Assembly: GCA_031772625.1 (NCBI GenBank)
Contig: CM062816.1
Span: forward strand, 1,672,775,172-1,672,839,171
Source of the DNA: Pinus tabuliformis
Lineage: Eukaryota; Streptophyta; Pinopsida; Pinales; Pinaceae
Reading direction: 5' to 3'
Length of the DNA: 64,000 bases
The first letter of the stretch is position 1, and the number at the start of each line of letters is the position of its first letter. The notes beneath the pieces are model-generated. The model was not told where the DNA came from. It searched no databases and was given only the letters and a program-made list of their open reading frames with translations. Both the position numbers and the translations under genes were made by a program. Positions 44,654 to 58,059 of the stretch are shown one piece after another.

Positions 44654-46452
44654 TGTTAAAATTAGAAACTAAGGCCAAACTCCATGTGGGTCATCTTATT
44701 TGTGGCATCTGATATTTTTCTTGGACTCCTCTCATCGAGAGGTGTAGGATTGATCTAAAGATCATCCGGTTTCGATGAGTATTCATGGAGATATGAATTT
44801 ATTTATGTTTTGGGACAATTCGTCAAGGTCGGCCAGCAACCAAATAACCCCCACTTGTGCTCAACGTTTTAGTATAAAAGGAGGTGGCTTGATAGTCATT
44901 TACACACACACTTCACTCTTGATTTCTTTCCACTTGTTGGTTTTAGTGGTAAGAGAAATCCAAGAGGATGAAGCCCTAAAAGCAGGTCTAGAAGGAGACC
45001 CTAAGAAGAGGTCTAATACTACCCTAGCCGCAATCCTAAAAAAGGTGGTCTAAACACAGTCCAAGCAGGGAGATCTAGCACGGTGAAGGAGACCTAACAG
45101 TTGACCCTAATGCAATCCTATCATGCCCTAGCCGCAAGTCTTATCATGCCCTAGCTAAACACAGTCATGCCCTAATTCTATATGCTGTTTTGGAAGGGTT
45201 TGAGACAACCCTTAGACGCAGCAAAAGGGATGCCCTAACCATAGTCAACAGAGGCTCCTAGCTGCAACAAAAGCAAGATCATTGAAGGGAGATCTATCCA
45301 CGTTTAAGGGAGCTTCTATATGCAGCAAGATCCGTTTTCATGAGGAGGCCTTAAAGGAGCCCTAGTCGCAGATCTAGAAGACCTAGCCGCAACAAGAGAA
45401 GAGCCCTAGCCACAGCAGAAGGAGCCCTATGACAACGTGAAGAATGAATGTGTTTGGGTGCTAGCATGTGCTGTTGGTTAGGCTGAGTTTATGGGAAGAC
45501 AACACTGCTGTTTGATGCCACAATTGTGTTAGGGAGATAGGTAAAAGCGTTGGGCTTGAAACTAACTCTAAGGGGCAACATGGAGGGTAGCATCTCATTG
45601 GAGGAAAACCGCAATCATAAGGAGCAATTTTGGGCCAGTTTTGATGGGTTGTTAGGGACTGTGGTTAGTACCCTAACCAGTCCTAGAATTGCAACATTGC
45701 AGCATGTTCAAGAGTTGACATTTATATAGGTTAAATGTCGCTGTGTTAATAATGATTGGGCATTATCTGGGATACGTTTGTTGCTATGTGCTAGGCCGCA
45801 GGCCATGACACCATAGCAAGGGTTGTTATGGGCAGTCAAGGGTGTACAACACAAGTGTATCAAGGTGCAACACAAGTGTATCAAGATGCAGCACAAGGAG
45901 ATGCACCATGATGGGCATAGTAAGGTACAGTTTGGAGATGCGACACAAGGAGGTACAACATGGTGATATGGTGCAACAATATGATGTGTGCAACATGATG
46001 ATGAATAACAACATGTTGGGTACAACATGATGAGGTACAACTCAGCTGTGGTGCAGCATGGTGCAACACCGTGATAGATATAGCAAGGTGATGGAATCAC
46101 CTGAGTCCATATCAGCTACCTCATGAGACATCTTCTTAGAGAAGATCTATACTCTTATCTTGTCAAGCCAAAGTGTTGAATTTTGATGTATATGTACTAT
46201 CTCTCTCTCTGCTGAACTATTGAAGAACATAGAAGAAGAATTGATCAAGGGTTTCCCCACATTGAGGTTTGTCCCTAGCTAACGCCACATCTTGTGTCCT
46301 CTTGTCTTGGCTTGTATTTTGTGATTTATGTTTATGTTCTATCTGCATTTTACTATCATGCTAAATGTGATTGCTAATCTGGAATTGATATTGAGCTAAT
46401 ATGAAAATTGAAGTAAATTTGCTATCAGCATAGAACATACCTAAAATTAACA
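44654..46452 (+). mobile_element. Solo LTR of the copia family (1,799 bp)
   Basis: It starts TGTTAAAATTAG and ends CTAAAATTAACA. It is flanked by TAGGG (44649-44653) and TGGGG (46453-46457). Both ends match the copia LTRs in inverted orientation (GGAGTTTGGCC..., ...AACATAAACATAAA). A TATA box AGTATAAAAGG lies near 44871. It is about twice the length of the paired LTRs because of an enlarged middle. That middle includes ACAACA-type degenerate repeats at 45838-46090, whose translation gives a meaningless Cys/His/Leu-rich ORF. Confidence 0.85.
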
Positions 46453-48464
46453 TGGGGGCACACTGGGTCAAGTGGTGTCATCATGAACAATCCTAAATGC
46501 TAGGTCAAATTAGACCAACAACCTAGGCCTTGAGGGTGCTTTGGCAGATGAAACATCTGCTCATGATGTCAGGAGGCTCAACTCTCTCAACGATGTATCT
46601 GCTAAGCCATATATTTCTTTGAAGAGGCCTGAGTACCTATGGAGTGGGTGCCCTCAAGGCTTGGGCTGATGTGGACCACCTAGGAGGAAAAACATGAACT
46701 CAAGTGAAAGCAACCATCCATTAAAGACTAAGATCATGTATGCATCTAAGTGGATCATGTTAAGGGCATGCTAATACTTCAAACAAGGATCATGTTACGG
46801 TATATAAGTACACCAAGTCCTGTAAAGATGTTCCCTACCTTAATAGAGGTGGCTAAAAGTCAACCCTATTAGGTCTTCCAACCCTCAAGGGGAAGTGACG
46901 CTTCCAAGGTCAACCCCTCAATCAATAGTTGTTAGTGTAAATATGTGAAAATAAAGGGGAAAAGGCTTCACGGCCAAGTGCCATGGTCAAAGGGACTAGC
47001 TAATGGAGTGTCCAGATTCTGAGTGCATGGATGTAAAGGAGGGAGCAATCATGGAGGTATGAGTTACTATGCTTGGCCTAATTTTTCCACCCCTCTTGTG
47101 TGCCTTTTACTTCTTGATAATTCTTTGTATTACCTCATATAGCTCAAGAGTTAGGGCTTGTTCTATATGATGTAGCATTTTTATTACCCCTTAAGATGAG
47201 TCAATTCATTGCTCATCATGTTTGTGACATGTAAGGGTTCCTTTTGATATGAAGGAACATCCTGTTCTCAGGAACCGGGTGATGGCCAATGAGGAGGGTA
47301 GAGCTCATGCTAAGCGTTTTCCCACACACTAACTTATGCACTGGCCATCTTGTACTGGCCATCTTTTGCATTTTGATTTTCTTCTTTTTCCTTCTTTTTG
47401 GCCATGACATGGTTTTTCATTCTTTAAGCCGCATCAACCTCTAGGGAAATATTTTTCCAGCGCTAATCAAGGAATGTCATTTGAGTGCCAAATACCAAAT
47501 AACTAATGACAAGCTAGACCCAAAGAATGGATATGGTATATGGGGCTTGTAATGTGTCATGGAAGGTGTGAAGTATGGTGTAAGGGAGTAATGAACACAC
47601 CATCTCAATCTGTGTCTTCCAAGTAGTGCCCCTCCTATAAACATAAGGCCTCAATGGAGGTCCCACTAGACTATGGTTAAAGATTAACCCCATTGGTAAG
47701 GTGAGAGAACAAATTTGTAGTTAAGATCATTCAATCTTCCAGATAACCCCTTTATACATACTAAATGTCCACAATAAACAATCATAAGCACTTGATTGCA
47801 AAATGATCAAAGTACCTTTTGAATAGTATCCCACCTTCGACCAAGTGGTAATGCCAGATGGGGAGAGGCACATTGCTGATGAAAATGACAGAGGCACATA
47901 GCATATCATCGTCAAATAATGGTTGTCAAGGGTTGTTGGCTGGCTAGCCATCCGCCTGGCTGTCAAATACAGGAGAAAGTTTTCTCCTATGGGGTTATCC
48001 AATTTGGTGGGTAACAAGTCCAATGATCAAAAAGTTATAGAAGAATTTAGCTTTGTTAAAGATTGACTAATTTTAAATAAGACCGAAGGTCCATGCCATT
48101 GTATCCTCACTTTGTGATTTATACTAGGTTGGTAGGATGTATAATCAATTTTGTAATGAAGATGATCTCATCAATAAATTGCAAACATCTTATTGGTTGT
48201 CTAGTCATGTTGAAAAAATTAAACGAAAGTCTGTAAGATGACACCTAACAAACAACAAATTTGAACAATATACACAGTTAGAAAGGACATGAGTTTGGAT
48301 CTTCGATGTTTAAATTTTAAGTGCTAAAAGAGCTTCAAATATGGGTGGATAAGGAATGGCTTGACGCAAAGTATAATTGAACATGGATGGAACATTATAG
48401 TATTCATGCTAGGGGTTTGGCATCGTGGGCTTCAAGGGAGGAAAGCAAAAAAGTCAGTTTGAGA
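46453..48464. other. Unassigned, no gene seen
   Basis: No coding frame with a recognisable domain. The longest is minus 47727-48023 (98 codons, no motif). No LTR or TIR pair was found. Confidence 0.4.
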
Positions 48465-50683
48465 ATCTTAGAACTTGTATTTGTTCTTTGGGTGGTGTTA
48501 TACAATAGATAGAATTTGAATTAGTGCTTCACCTTTGTGGCATTACAAATGGAGAAGATGGAAAAAATGAGCAAGAGATTAAGAGCAAAACTAAAATCAA
48601 TGAATAAATCATGTCAAAGTCCGTACATCATTGAAGGCATCTAAGCATATGAAATCTTCACAAAGTTGCTACATTTATTGAAATGTCTAGAATAGTAGCG
48701 AAGCAAAATAATTATGTCAAAGCAACCCCAGTTGGAAATATAGAACAATTTATTTTGTTTATGTTTTGTATTATCTATCTTATTCAGATTGAATTCTCCT
48801 TTACCATTAGTCTATCAATTGTGGTGGAAGTCTATAAGCCATGTCTTTTGATTTCTTTGTGGAGTATCTTTGTGTTTGGATATTGCACACTGTCATGCCT
48901 CAATATTCAAAGACAATTATGATTAGCTCATTTCGTATGTTTTAATTGTTATCTTTATCCTACCTCACAATATAAACTCAAATTTTCACAAAATAAACTC
49001 AGATTTCTCAATTAATAAAGAAGCAACCTTTCTTCCATTTTCAGTGGAGTTACACAGATGCTTTGCCCCCTATATTATGAAGGATATGTTCTTCTATATC
49101 TGCTATTCAACTTTATGAGTTTGCAGTTTGGTTGTGAAGATGACCAGAACAATAGAATAAAAATATGTAGTTCTTCACAACTTTAGATGCTACAGAGCAC
49201 TCATGTGGATGGAATTCCTCAACAACATTAACCACTTTAGGACAATGATATAACCGATGCTTCCATGGTCTTATGATGACACACTTCGGTCCCACTGTGG
49301 GCTGAATTGTGCAACATCAACAAACATTGGCATCATTTTTTCTTTTGACACATTTCTCAAAAGACCTAGTCTGTCAAAACCTATGGAACTTTATTTGTGA
49401 TGATTTGTAGCAAATACTGGCCACTGATACAATAGAAGTTTAAGAGAGCAATTGCTAATGTATTGTGGTAGAAATAAAGATATTATTTAACCTTTATGCA
49501 TAATTTATTCGCTTTTGACAAACCATTACTCCCACTAGAGGAGAATTTAGAATTCATAGATCTTTTCAAGACCTCTTAGAACCCGTATTTGTTCTTTGGG
49601 TGGTGTTATACAATAGATAGAATTTCAATTGGTTCTTCACCTTTGTGGCATTACAAATGGAGAAGATGGCAAAAATGAGCAAGAGATTAAGAGCAAAACT
49701 AAAATCAATGAATAAATCATTTCAAAGTTCGTGCATCATTGAAGGCATCTAAGCATAAGAAATCTTCACAAAGTTGCTACATTTATTGACATGGCTAGAA
49801 TAGTAGCTAAGCAAAACAATTATGTTAAAGCAACCCCAGTTGGAAATATAGAACAATTTATTTTGTTTATGTTTTATATTACCTATCTTATTTAGATTGA
49901 ATTCTCCTTTATCATTAGTATATCAATTGTGGTGGAAGTCTATAAGCCATGTCTTTTGATTTCTTTGTGGGGTATCTTTGTGTTTGGATATTGCATACTG
50001 TCATGCCTCAATCTTCAAAGCCAATTATGATCAGCTCATTTCGTATGTCGTAATTGTTATCTTTATCCTGCCTCACAATATAAACTCAATTTTTCACAAA
50101 ATAAACTCAGATTTCTCAATTAATATAGAAGCAAGATTTCTTCCAATTTTAGTGGAGTTACACAGATGCTTCCCCCCCTATATTATGAAGGATATGTTAT
50201 TCTATATCTGTTATTCAACTTTATGAGTTTGCAGTTTGGTTGTGAAGATGACCAGAACAATGGAATAAAAATATGTAGTTCTTCACAACTTTAGATGCTA
50301 CATAGCACTCATGTGGATGGAATTCCTCAACAACATTAACCACTTTAGGACAATGATATAACCGATGCTTCAATGGTCTTATGATGACACATTCCAGTCC
50401 TATTGTGGTCTGAATTGTGCAACATCAACAAACATTGGCATCATTTTTTATTTTGACACATTTCTCAAAAGACCTAATCTGTCGAGACCTATGGAACTTT
50501 ATCTGTGGTGATTTGTAGCAAATACTAGCCATTGATACAATAGAATTTTAAGAGAGCAATTACTAATATATTGCAGTAGAAATAAAGATGTTATGCAACC
50601 TTTATGCATAATTTATTAGTTTTTGACAAACCATTACTCCCACTAGAGGAGAATCTAGAATTCATAGATCTTTTCAAGACTTT
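48465..50683. repeat. Direct tandem duplication, unit 1,108 bp
   Basis: The sequence from about 48465 (GAACTTGTATTTGTTC) recurs at 49573 with a constant 1,108-base offset until GAATTCATAGATC (49550 and 50658). Copies differ by scattered substitutions, at a few percent. The content is AT-rich, with ORFs of about 60-80 codons that do not persist in both copies, so it is probably non-coding. Confidence 0.88.
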
Positions 50684-52561
50684 AGAAGAGTTGAATATGA
50701 TAGTCCAAAGCCTCTCTTCATGTAGGCTAATTAAGGCTTTAAGAAGCATTTCTAGAGAAGGTATAGTACCATTATGAAATTCATTAGGAGAAACATCGAT
50801 GAAGTCATAATGCCTAATTTCATTAGGTAGCCTTTGAAGAAACTAAACAAAGAAACTATTATCACCCAAATTAGTAGGCATGCCAAGGTCCTTGCAAGCT
50901 GCGAAGATGGCACACATGAGGAAGGTGTTCATTGTCACCTTGGGACAATTCCTCACTCTTTAAGACCAACTCATACTTGAATGGTTATGGGAGGATCCCC
51001 TTTGTGAGATATTTCACACAACAATTAGTAGAATAATGCCTTCAATGGTGTGTTGGGTAAAGAGAAGAGTTAGTTGTTTACTATTTAATTGATCCAGAAA
51101 TGTAACTTATGTAGAAAAATAATGCAAACTAGCAAGGTAATTTAGTAAAAACTCACTATAACAATCAAATATATAGTTTAAATGAATATATACTTAATGT
51201 ACTTACCAAAAATATGTTGCCCCTTATATGTATCTTTGGTAAGATGTTGTTTTGTGTTCTTGTCTTGTCACTGTAGATCTGAAAAATGAAGAAAAATGTA
51301 GAAAAAAAACAAGGAGATTCATTTACAAGGAGACCAAAAAGTGTATATACACTCTAGATTACAAATATAGGGGTGGGGGAAACTAGGACAACAAATATAT
51401 GTTAAATTTTTCCTTCGTTGAGCTTCATATCTACAACAAATTAATGTTTCCAGCAAGATGGAAACTTGTTGCAGAGGTCCTTCAGTCAAATCCCCACTCA
51501 GTAAAAATCCAAAAAATTATTCCAGCTTACAAATTGACTTCGAATTGTTGGAATCCATTATAAATAGTCATAAATTGATGAAATAAGCTTGAAAAATAAA
51601 TTTAATAACTATCCCAAAGGTTTTTAAAGTAAATACTTGGAGGAGACCATAATTCCACGAATTCTACAAAAAAAAAAAAAAAATTGATGTATGGTTGTAA
51701 TAAAACATAGATGTACATAAATAGCTCAATATACCCATGAAATATGTCTGGAAAGCTTTAACTAAGGTATAGTGATTCATTGGATAAAATGTGAAACATG
51801 TGTTGAAATATTTAATTAAGGTATAGTGATTCATTGGATAAAATGTGAAAGGGTTACATGCTCATCTTAAGATAAAATATTATGAAAAAAATGAAGCGAG
51901 GAAACATTTTATTTTATTTAATAAAATAGATAGTTAAAGGATTTTGGATTTTTTAAAAGAAAAATGGTTGTTGAGATATGCTCACCTTGGCCATAGTTTC
52001 ACCTTTGAAGTGTTGGGTTGTGAATCACATTCACTGTTAAGTTGACCTTGGAACCTAGACATTAGATGGGCTTAGAGTTGAGAAGACTATGTAATGCCCA
52101 CTTTTGTCTAAGATACTTCACAAGCTTCTGGATCCAACTAGGAGTGACTTATAGCGAAGTGTCTCCAATCTTTAGGTCAATTATGGGGTAAAAGAGATCT
52201 TCAATATCCAATAAGGGAAATAATGGAGACTAACACCCTGGTTACTCCAAATACATGGTTATGCAACACCTCAATGGATCATCCCTCCAACCTTTGTACA
52301 AACCTAAGTGTCAATGTGATTATTTTATTTACAACTATTACAATAGGAGCCAATAAAAAGAAAAATAGAAAAGGTCAACCCATAAATTGTACACAAGATG
52401 TTTTCAAACAAGTGCTACATAGTAGCTAGCCCCTGTTTAGTTTAAATATAGTTAAATTAAAATATATGTTATTGTTAAATATGTTATGCTTATTATTAAT
52501 TTGTACTATATACCTACCCATTAGCCATGAAATCGATCTTAACATTCATTAACTCTAGAAT
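50684..52561. other. Unassigned, AT-rich, no gene seen
   Basis: No supported ORF. A run of A lies near 51666-51681. A short direct repeat of a TAAGGTATAGTGATTCATTG block occurs at about 51763 and 51817. The end of this stretch is the LINE target site. Confidence 0.4.
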
Positions 52562-52731
52562 AAGTGTGACCTAAAGAGTGGATGGAAGCCGTTCGTACGG
52601 GGCTAGGGTAAAACCCTAGGGTTGTTACAGTTACTGCAGACAGACGTCTTTGTTCCAGTGCCGCGTTCTGTTTACCCTGCCGTTTCCGTTCACACACCTA
52701 TCGCTTTCAGTTATAGACCTCTGGCTGGAAT

Positions 52732-54481
52732 ATGGGGGATAATATGGAGGTTGAAGCGGTGGATTATTCCGAGGAGCCTTTCCCGGATCGCGTTATCTTT
52801 GGAAACCCTAGCTTCTCCCGCACTCTGCCGCTTGACTCCGCTATTTCGATGTCTGTCCCGGAACCGCCTTTGTCCTCGCCTGTCGTCTCCTTTCCTCAGC
52901 ATTGCTCGGCTCCCCTACCCTTCGGGTTGCATTTTGTGGATTCTCCGGGCTTCGAAGTCCCTCCTCTGTCACCGGGCACCCTCCACATCTTATCCTCGCA
53001 CACACCCCCCTCACCCTCTTTTGACCCTCATTCATCTTTCTTCACTGTTCCCTCTGTTGACATCCTGGTTACCACAACAGCCCAACAAACCCCCTGCTCG
53101 GGAGCTTGATCATCTGGCTGTTTCGAGACCCCTGCAGTTAAGGTTAGACCGGCAAAACAAAACCCTCCGGAAGGCGTCCCAAACCCTCTGGTGGACCACC
53201 CATCGGCTCCTCGCACCAGCAAAAGGAAGACTAAGTGCATCAAGGCGACCTCAAAGGATATCACCATCAGATTTGGCGAGACCTCGGCTATTGGTGAATT
53301 TGCTATCATGGCATGCATGGTGCTGGTTGGACATGTCCGTGGTCAGGCGTATTCAGCCAACAGGCTGTCTCAGTGGGTTAAGGAGATTTGGGGAGGGTTA
53401 CTGAAGGAACTACCAGAGGTTCATGTTTTGCCCAGGGGTTGGTTCTCCCTGCATTTTGCAAAGGAAAACTACACGGACTTGGTACTGGCCAGGTACTGGC
53501 ACATTGAGATGGCCCCGGTCCTTCTCAAACAGTGGAGCCCTTTATTCGACCCTGAAGGTGAACAAATTGGGGCAGGTCCGCTTCGGGTGCACTTGCCAGG
53601 GCTACCACTACAGTTCTGGAGTGAGGAGGTTTTTTATCAGGATTGGCAATGCTCTGGGCACATACTTAGATCATGACTGTACCTTTGTGGAGTCCAAAAA
53701 CAGAACCCTCGCAAGCATTTTGGTCCACTTGGATACCCGTGAGAGCTTGGAGGAAAATATTACTCTATAGTGGGGGAAGTACATCAGAGTACAGATCTTG
53801 GATTAAGAAGGGGTGCCATTTCACTGTAGATGATGTCACAAGGTAGGACATATCTTCAAAGAATGCCCTCTCAATCGGAGAACAGAGGACTCACCTAAAA
53901 TCACGCCTGCACCTTCCAGGGTAAATTCTCCGGTCAATTCGCGCCTCTCGCACTTAGGTCCAGCGCCAGCGGTTATCTCTCCAATCTCAAAGACAGTGGA
54001 CAGAGGAACCAGACAGTCTTCGCCACCGATGACCAGGGCCCGCTCTGCCGCGGAAGCCACGATTGCTTCGGGTACCTCTCTGAACCCTCCTCTCTCATCA
54101 TTTGATTTTACCTCTTATATGGCAGCCTCACCGATTCAGACTTCAATGGCTCAATGTATCATGTCTACCCCTCTGCTCATTGTCACTACCGCCCCCTCAT
54201 TGTCCGCTCCTTCCACATCCACTGTATCGCCGTCATCCTCAGGGTTGTCACCCCCTCACCAATATTTCCTTCGCTCCAGGTCCCACACCAAGGAACTCCC
54301 GGTCCGTCAGACTGGTCTAGGTCTTATGATGCCTGGCGCCATCCCCCTATCATCCAGGGGTAGGAAGTCAGATCTCTCCAAGGCAATCAGGAGGGCTGGG
54401 GCGGAGGTCGCTTCTGGTCGCCAATCCACTATTGATGGGGTCCTTAGAGCAGGACATACCCCGCACGGTGTCCCTCCATGA
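52732..54481 (+). pseudogene. LINE ORF1 (DUF4283-like plus zinc knuckle), frameshifted
   Basis: It starts MGDNMEVEAVDYSEEPFPDR and has a Pro/Ser-rich N-terminus that stops at 53109. Another frame carries the RRM-like DUF4283 domain (ITIRFGETSAIGEFAIMACM, VHVLPRGWFSLHFAKENY, MAPVLLKQWSPLFDPEG) to 53676. After a shift come FVESKNRTLASILVHLDTRE and the knuckle CR-stop-CHKVGHIFKEC near 53830-53870. A Ser/Pro/Thr-rich tail in a third frame ends at the TGA 54479-54481. ORF1 proteins bind element RNA as chaperones. The stop overlaps the ORF2 start as ATGA. Confidence 0.8.
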
Positions 54482-55167
54482 AGTGCTTGTCTTTTAATTG
54501 CAGGGGTTTGGCTAGTGCCTCTAAGAAACTAGCCTTGAGGAGACTCATCGAGACCGAACCGATTGACATTATTTTACTTCAAGAAACTCTGGGTATGGCT
54601 GATCAAATCTCCCATACTCTCCAATCTATGATCCCGAGCTGGTCATTTGTAGCCCTAGATGCTGCTGGGAGGTCTGGGGGTCTGGCTATAGGATACAACC
54701 CTCGAACAATTCGGGTTGATGCATCTTGGGGGGGATCGGGATACTTGGGACTGGATATTTTCTCTGCTGATCTTGGTATGATTCTCAGGATTGTGAATGT
54801 GTATGGACCCTGTCATCAAAGGGAACAATTTTGGCAGCGTCTACTAAACCTCTCCCTTCTGGACTCTGAACATACTATTATCGGAGGGGATCTAAATTTT
54901 TCACTAGGGTTCAGAGAATCATGGGGGTATGCAGCTCAAATTGATGCTATCACTGACCATATGATTAATTTGCTGGAACAAACCGATTTTATTGATGTCC
55001 CCATGCAAAAACCGCATGAAAGGACCTCTCTTATAGCAGTTGCATCACTACAAACAATGGGTGGGTACGGGGGGTGTATCGGACCACTCACCCATTTATC
55101 TGGAAATCCAGGGGCCTTTCAAAAAGCCGAAAGCCCCATTCAAATTCAACCATGTCTGGCTGAGTGA
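54478..55167 (+). pseudogene. LINE ORF2 endonuclease domain
   Basis: It starts MKCLSFNCRGLASASKKLAL. Apurinic-type endonuclease motifs follow: Asn in FNCRG, Glu in LLQET, the GRSGGLAIGY block, VNVYGP and GGDLNF. The frame ends at 55167, but SDHSPIYLEI, the final catalytic His motif, lies in the next frame (from 55040). A deletion and shift near 55000-55050 have removed the RLDRF-like part. The domain nicks the target DNA to prime reverse transcription. Confidence 0.85.
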
Positions 55168-57985
55168 CCCTACTTACATCAAGATGGTTTCCGACTTCTG
55201 GAATGCAAACCCTATTAACCGAGCAGAGTCCTTCGCAAAAGGGTTTTGCAACAATCTCTCTGAGATTAAACACCTCTCTATTAAATGGGCCAGGGAGAAA
55301 CATTCACGGGAAACCTCACAGCTCACTAATATTGAAGCTGAGTTGAGCACTTTACTTGATGATCGAAGTTTGGGATTCATTTCTGCAGAGGAAAAGATCC
55401 GACTGATTGAGCTTGAAAATCAGAAGGCCAACATCCTAAAGGAGCACGAGGAATCCCAGAGGCTGAGGAGTAGAGCTATATGGTTAAAAGCTGGGGACGA
55501 TAATACGAGGTTCTTTCAAAACTACGCCAAGGGACGGAAGGTATCTAATACCATTTGGAATCTTCCTATGCTTGAGGGAGGCTATGCCGATACCTTCAAT
55601 AAGCTAGCCCACCTTGGTACTTCACATTTCAGGAACCTTTACAAATGTCCTCGCGAAGCAAATCTTCTTGATATTATAAATGTGGCGGGACACTTTCCAA
55701 GGTTTGTCAATGAGGATGAAGCAGAAGAGCTCTTCGCACCAGTCAACTCCGGTGAACTCGAAGGCACGTTAAAATGGTTCAAAAAAGATAAGAGCCCAGG
55801 CCCGGATGGCTGGACCATTGAATTCTACCTGGCATTTTATGAGCTGCTGGGGCAGGACCTATTGAAAGTAGTGGAGGAGAGTAGAATTTCGGGTTCCCTA
55901 TACCATGCCATCAACTCGACCTTCATCGCCCTCATACCAAAGTCCGATGCCCCATCCTCTTTTGATGATTATAGGCCTATTTCCTTATGCAACTGCCTAT
56001 ATAAGATTATTTCTAAGAAAATCGCAAATCGACTCAGGCTGATCCTCTCCAGACATATTGCTCCTCAACAATTCGCCTTCCTCAAGTCTAGACAGATCCA
56101 CAAAGCCATTGGTTTGGCACAGGAAGCCATCCACTCCATCTGGACCAAGCATCTAAAAAGCATCATTCTCAAGATTGACTTATCCAAAGCTTTTGACCGG
56201 GTCAGCTGGCTTTATATTAAGATGTTGCTGATTCATTTGGGCTTCCCTCACAATTACATCACTTGGATCATGGCCTGCATCACCACACCCTCCTTCAGTG
56301 TCCTCATCAATGGCTCAGCCTCACACTTCTTTCACTCTGAAAGGGGGCTAAGGCAGGGCTGCCCTTTATCCCCACTTCTATTTCTTATTGTCATGGAGGG
56401 TCTGAGTCGTTTGATTGCATCTACCAAAAGGGATGGAGATATCTGTGGACTCAAGATCACAGAGGACTGTTTCCTCACACATCTCCTATTTGTGGATGAT
56501 GTGCTTATTTTGCTTGATGGCAACATTCGGGATTCCAGATCATTTTCCAAGATTCTCCTTCTCTTCTCGTCCGCTACTAGAATGCTTTCCAACCAATCCA
56601 AATCCACCATCACCTTTACTCGTACCTCTGTTCATGAATCCCAATTTGCACACTAGGTCTTTCCCTATAGTATCCACCCCTTGGATAGAGGTCTCAAATA
56701 TCTAGGTTATTGGCTTAAACCTGCTTGCCACAGAATCGCAGATTGGGTCTAGCTGGTTACAAAACTGGAGAAGGAACTATCCATCTGGAGTCATAGATAT
56801 TTATCCAGGGTGCGCAGATTGGTGCTTATCAAATCGGTCCTGGAAGCTACTCCGGTTTATTGGATGGCACTTGCATGGATTCCCAAGAATATTCTATCTC
56901 GATTGAAACAATTATGTAATAGATACCTCTGGAACGAGAATCAGGATAAAAGATTATTTGCATGGATCGGTTGGCAAAAAATTGCATTGCCAAAAAAATG
57001 GGGAGGTTGGGGACTGAAAGATCCCCCCCTTTTTGCCCAAGCCTTAGCTGCCAAAATGGGTTGGACATTGTTGACAGGTAAGAATATATGGACTCACATC
57101 ACATACCATAAATACATCTGGCCACAAAACTTGTTGGACTGGGCTCGTCTTCCCACATGGCCGTCGATGGGCAGTTCATCTGTATGGAAGGCATTGCTCC
57201 ACTCCCTCCCCCATATAAGAGACAACCTGGCGTGGCGAATTAATGATGGCTCCCTACGCAGGATCGGGCTGGATCCGTGGATTGGCTGTGGAGGAAGACA
57301 CATACTATCCAGAGACCTCATCACATATCTACATGCACATGAGATCAAGGTTTTCTCACACATTGTAGACCAACAAAATTGGAATATATTTTCTCAAGCT
57401 TGGAAATTGGCACAACATATCAACCTTCCTCCCCGAAGGCACCAGGAATGGAACTATTATGTCCAAGCACTATTGGAATCCCACATCAGGATAAAAGAGG
57501 GGCCTGATGAATTAGTTTGGAGTCTGGCAGACAATGGTATTTATTCCCCAAAGTCAGGTTATAGCTCACTGATACATCACAAAAAACCAGAACAGACTTT
57601 GAATTGGTGGAGTCACATTTGGAAGCTCACTGCACCCCCGCGCACTAGACTTTTCTTCTAGTGCATTCTTAAAGAAATAGTGCCCACGGGGGAGCATCTT
57701 ACTCACAAAGCTATTTTTGGACCAACCTGGTGCATATTGTGTAAACGCGAATCAGAATCCACGGAACATATCTTCCTACTCTACACGACTACACAAGCTC
57801 TCTGGCGGAACATATCCTCATCTATCGGTTTCACGGGGTTATGGTCTGGTAATGATCTTAACAGCGCATGGGAGGATTGGTTTGGAAGACACAAGGGAAC
57901 AAAATTCCAGTGCCTTCCCTTGTTTTTCAGCTGGTCTGTCTGGCAGGCACGCAACCGATACATATTTAATAACAAATTTGTGTGA
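55040..57985 (+). pseudogene. LINE ORF2 reverse transcriptase and zf-RVT
   Basis: One frame runs throughout, with stops at 56654-56656, about 56749 and 57659-57661 (all TAG). RT motifs: KSPGPDGWTIEFY, FIALIPKSDAP, DYRPISLCNCLYKIISK, LKIDLSKAFDRVSW, RGLRQGCPLSPLLFLIV and catalytic FVDD (56489-56500), all intact. The connection (LGYWLKP, GGWGLKDPPLFAQAL) leads to the zinc-binding zf-RVT region near 57690-57840 (WCILCKRESESTEHIFLLY). The frame ends TGA at 57985. The stops correspond to CAG or TGG becoming TAG. Confidence 0.9.
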
Positions 57986-58059
57986 TGGCCACACATTGAG
58001 GCTAGAATTATCTCTGCATATCATGAATTGCTGGATCCTATACCTCCTAGAGAACGTCG

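Noticed and set aside
45708-46100. 130-codon Cys/His/Leu-rich minus-strand ORF
   Set aside because: It is the translation of degenerate ACAACA-type repeats in the solo LTR.
52622-53404. 260-codon plus-strand ORF overlapping LINE ORF1
   Set aside because: It overlaps ORF1 in another frame and gives Arg/Leu/Ser/Pro-rich text without DUF4283 features. The real ORF1 frames are at 52732-53109 and from 53191.
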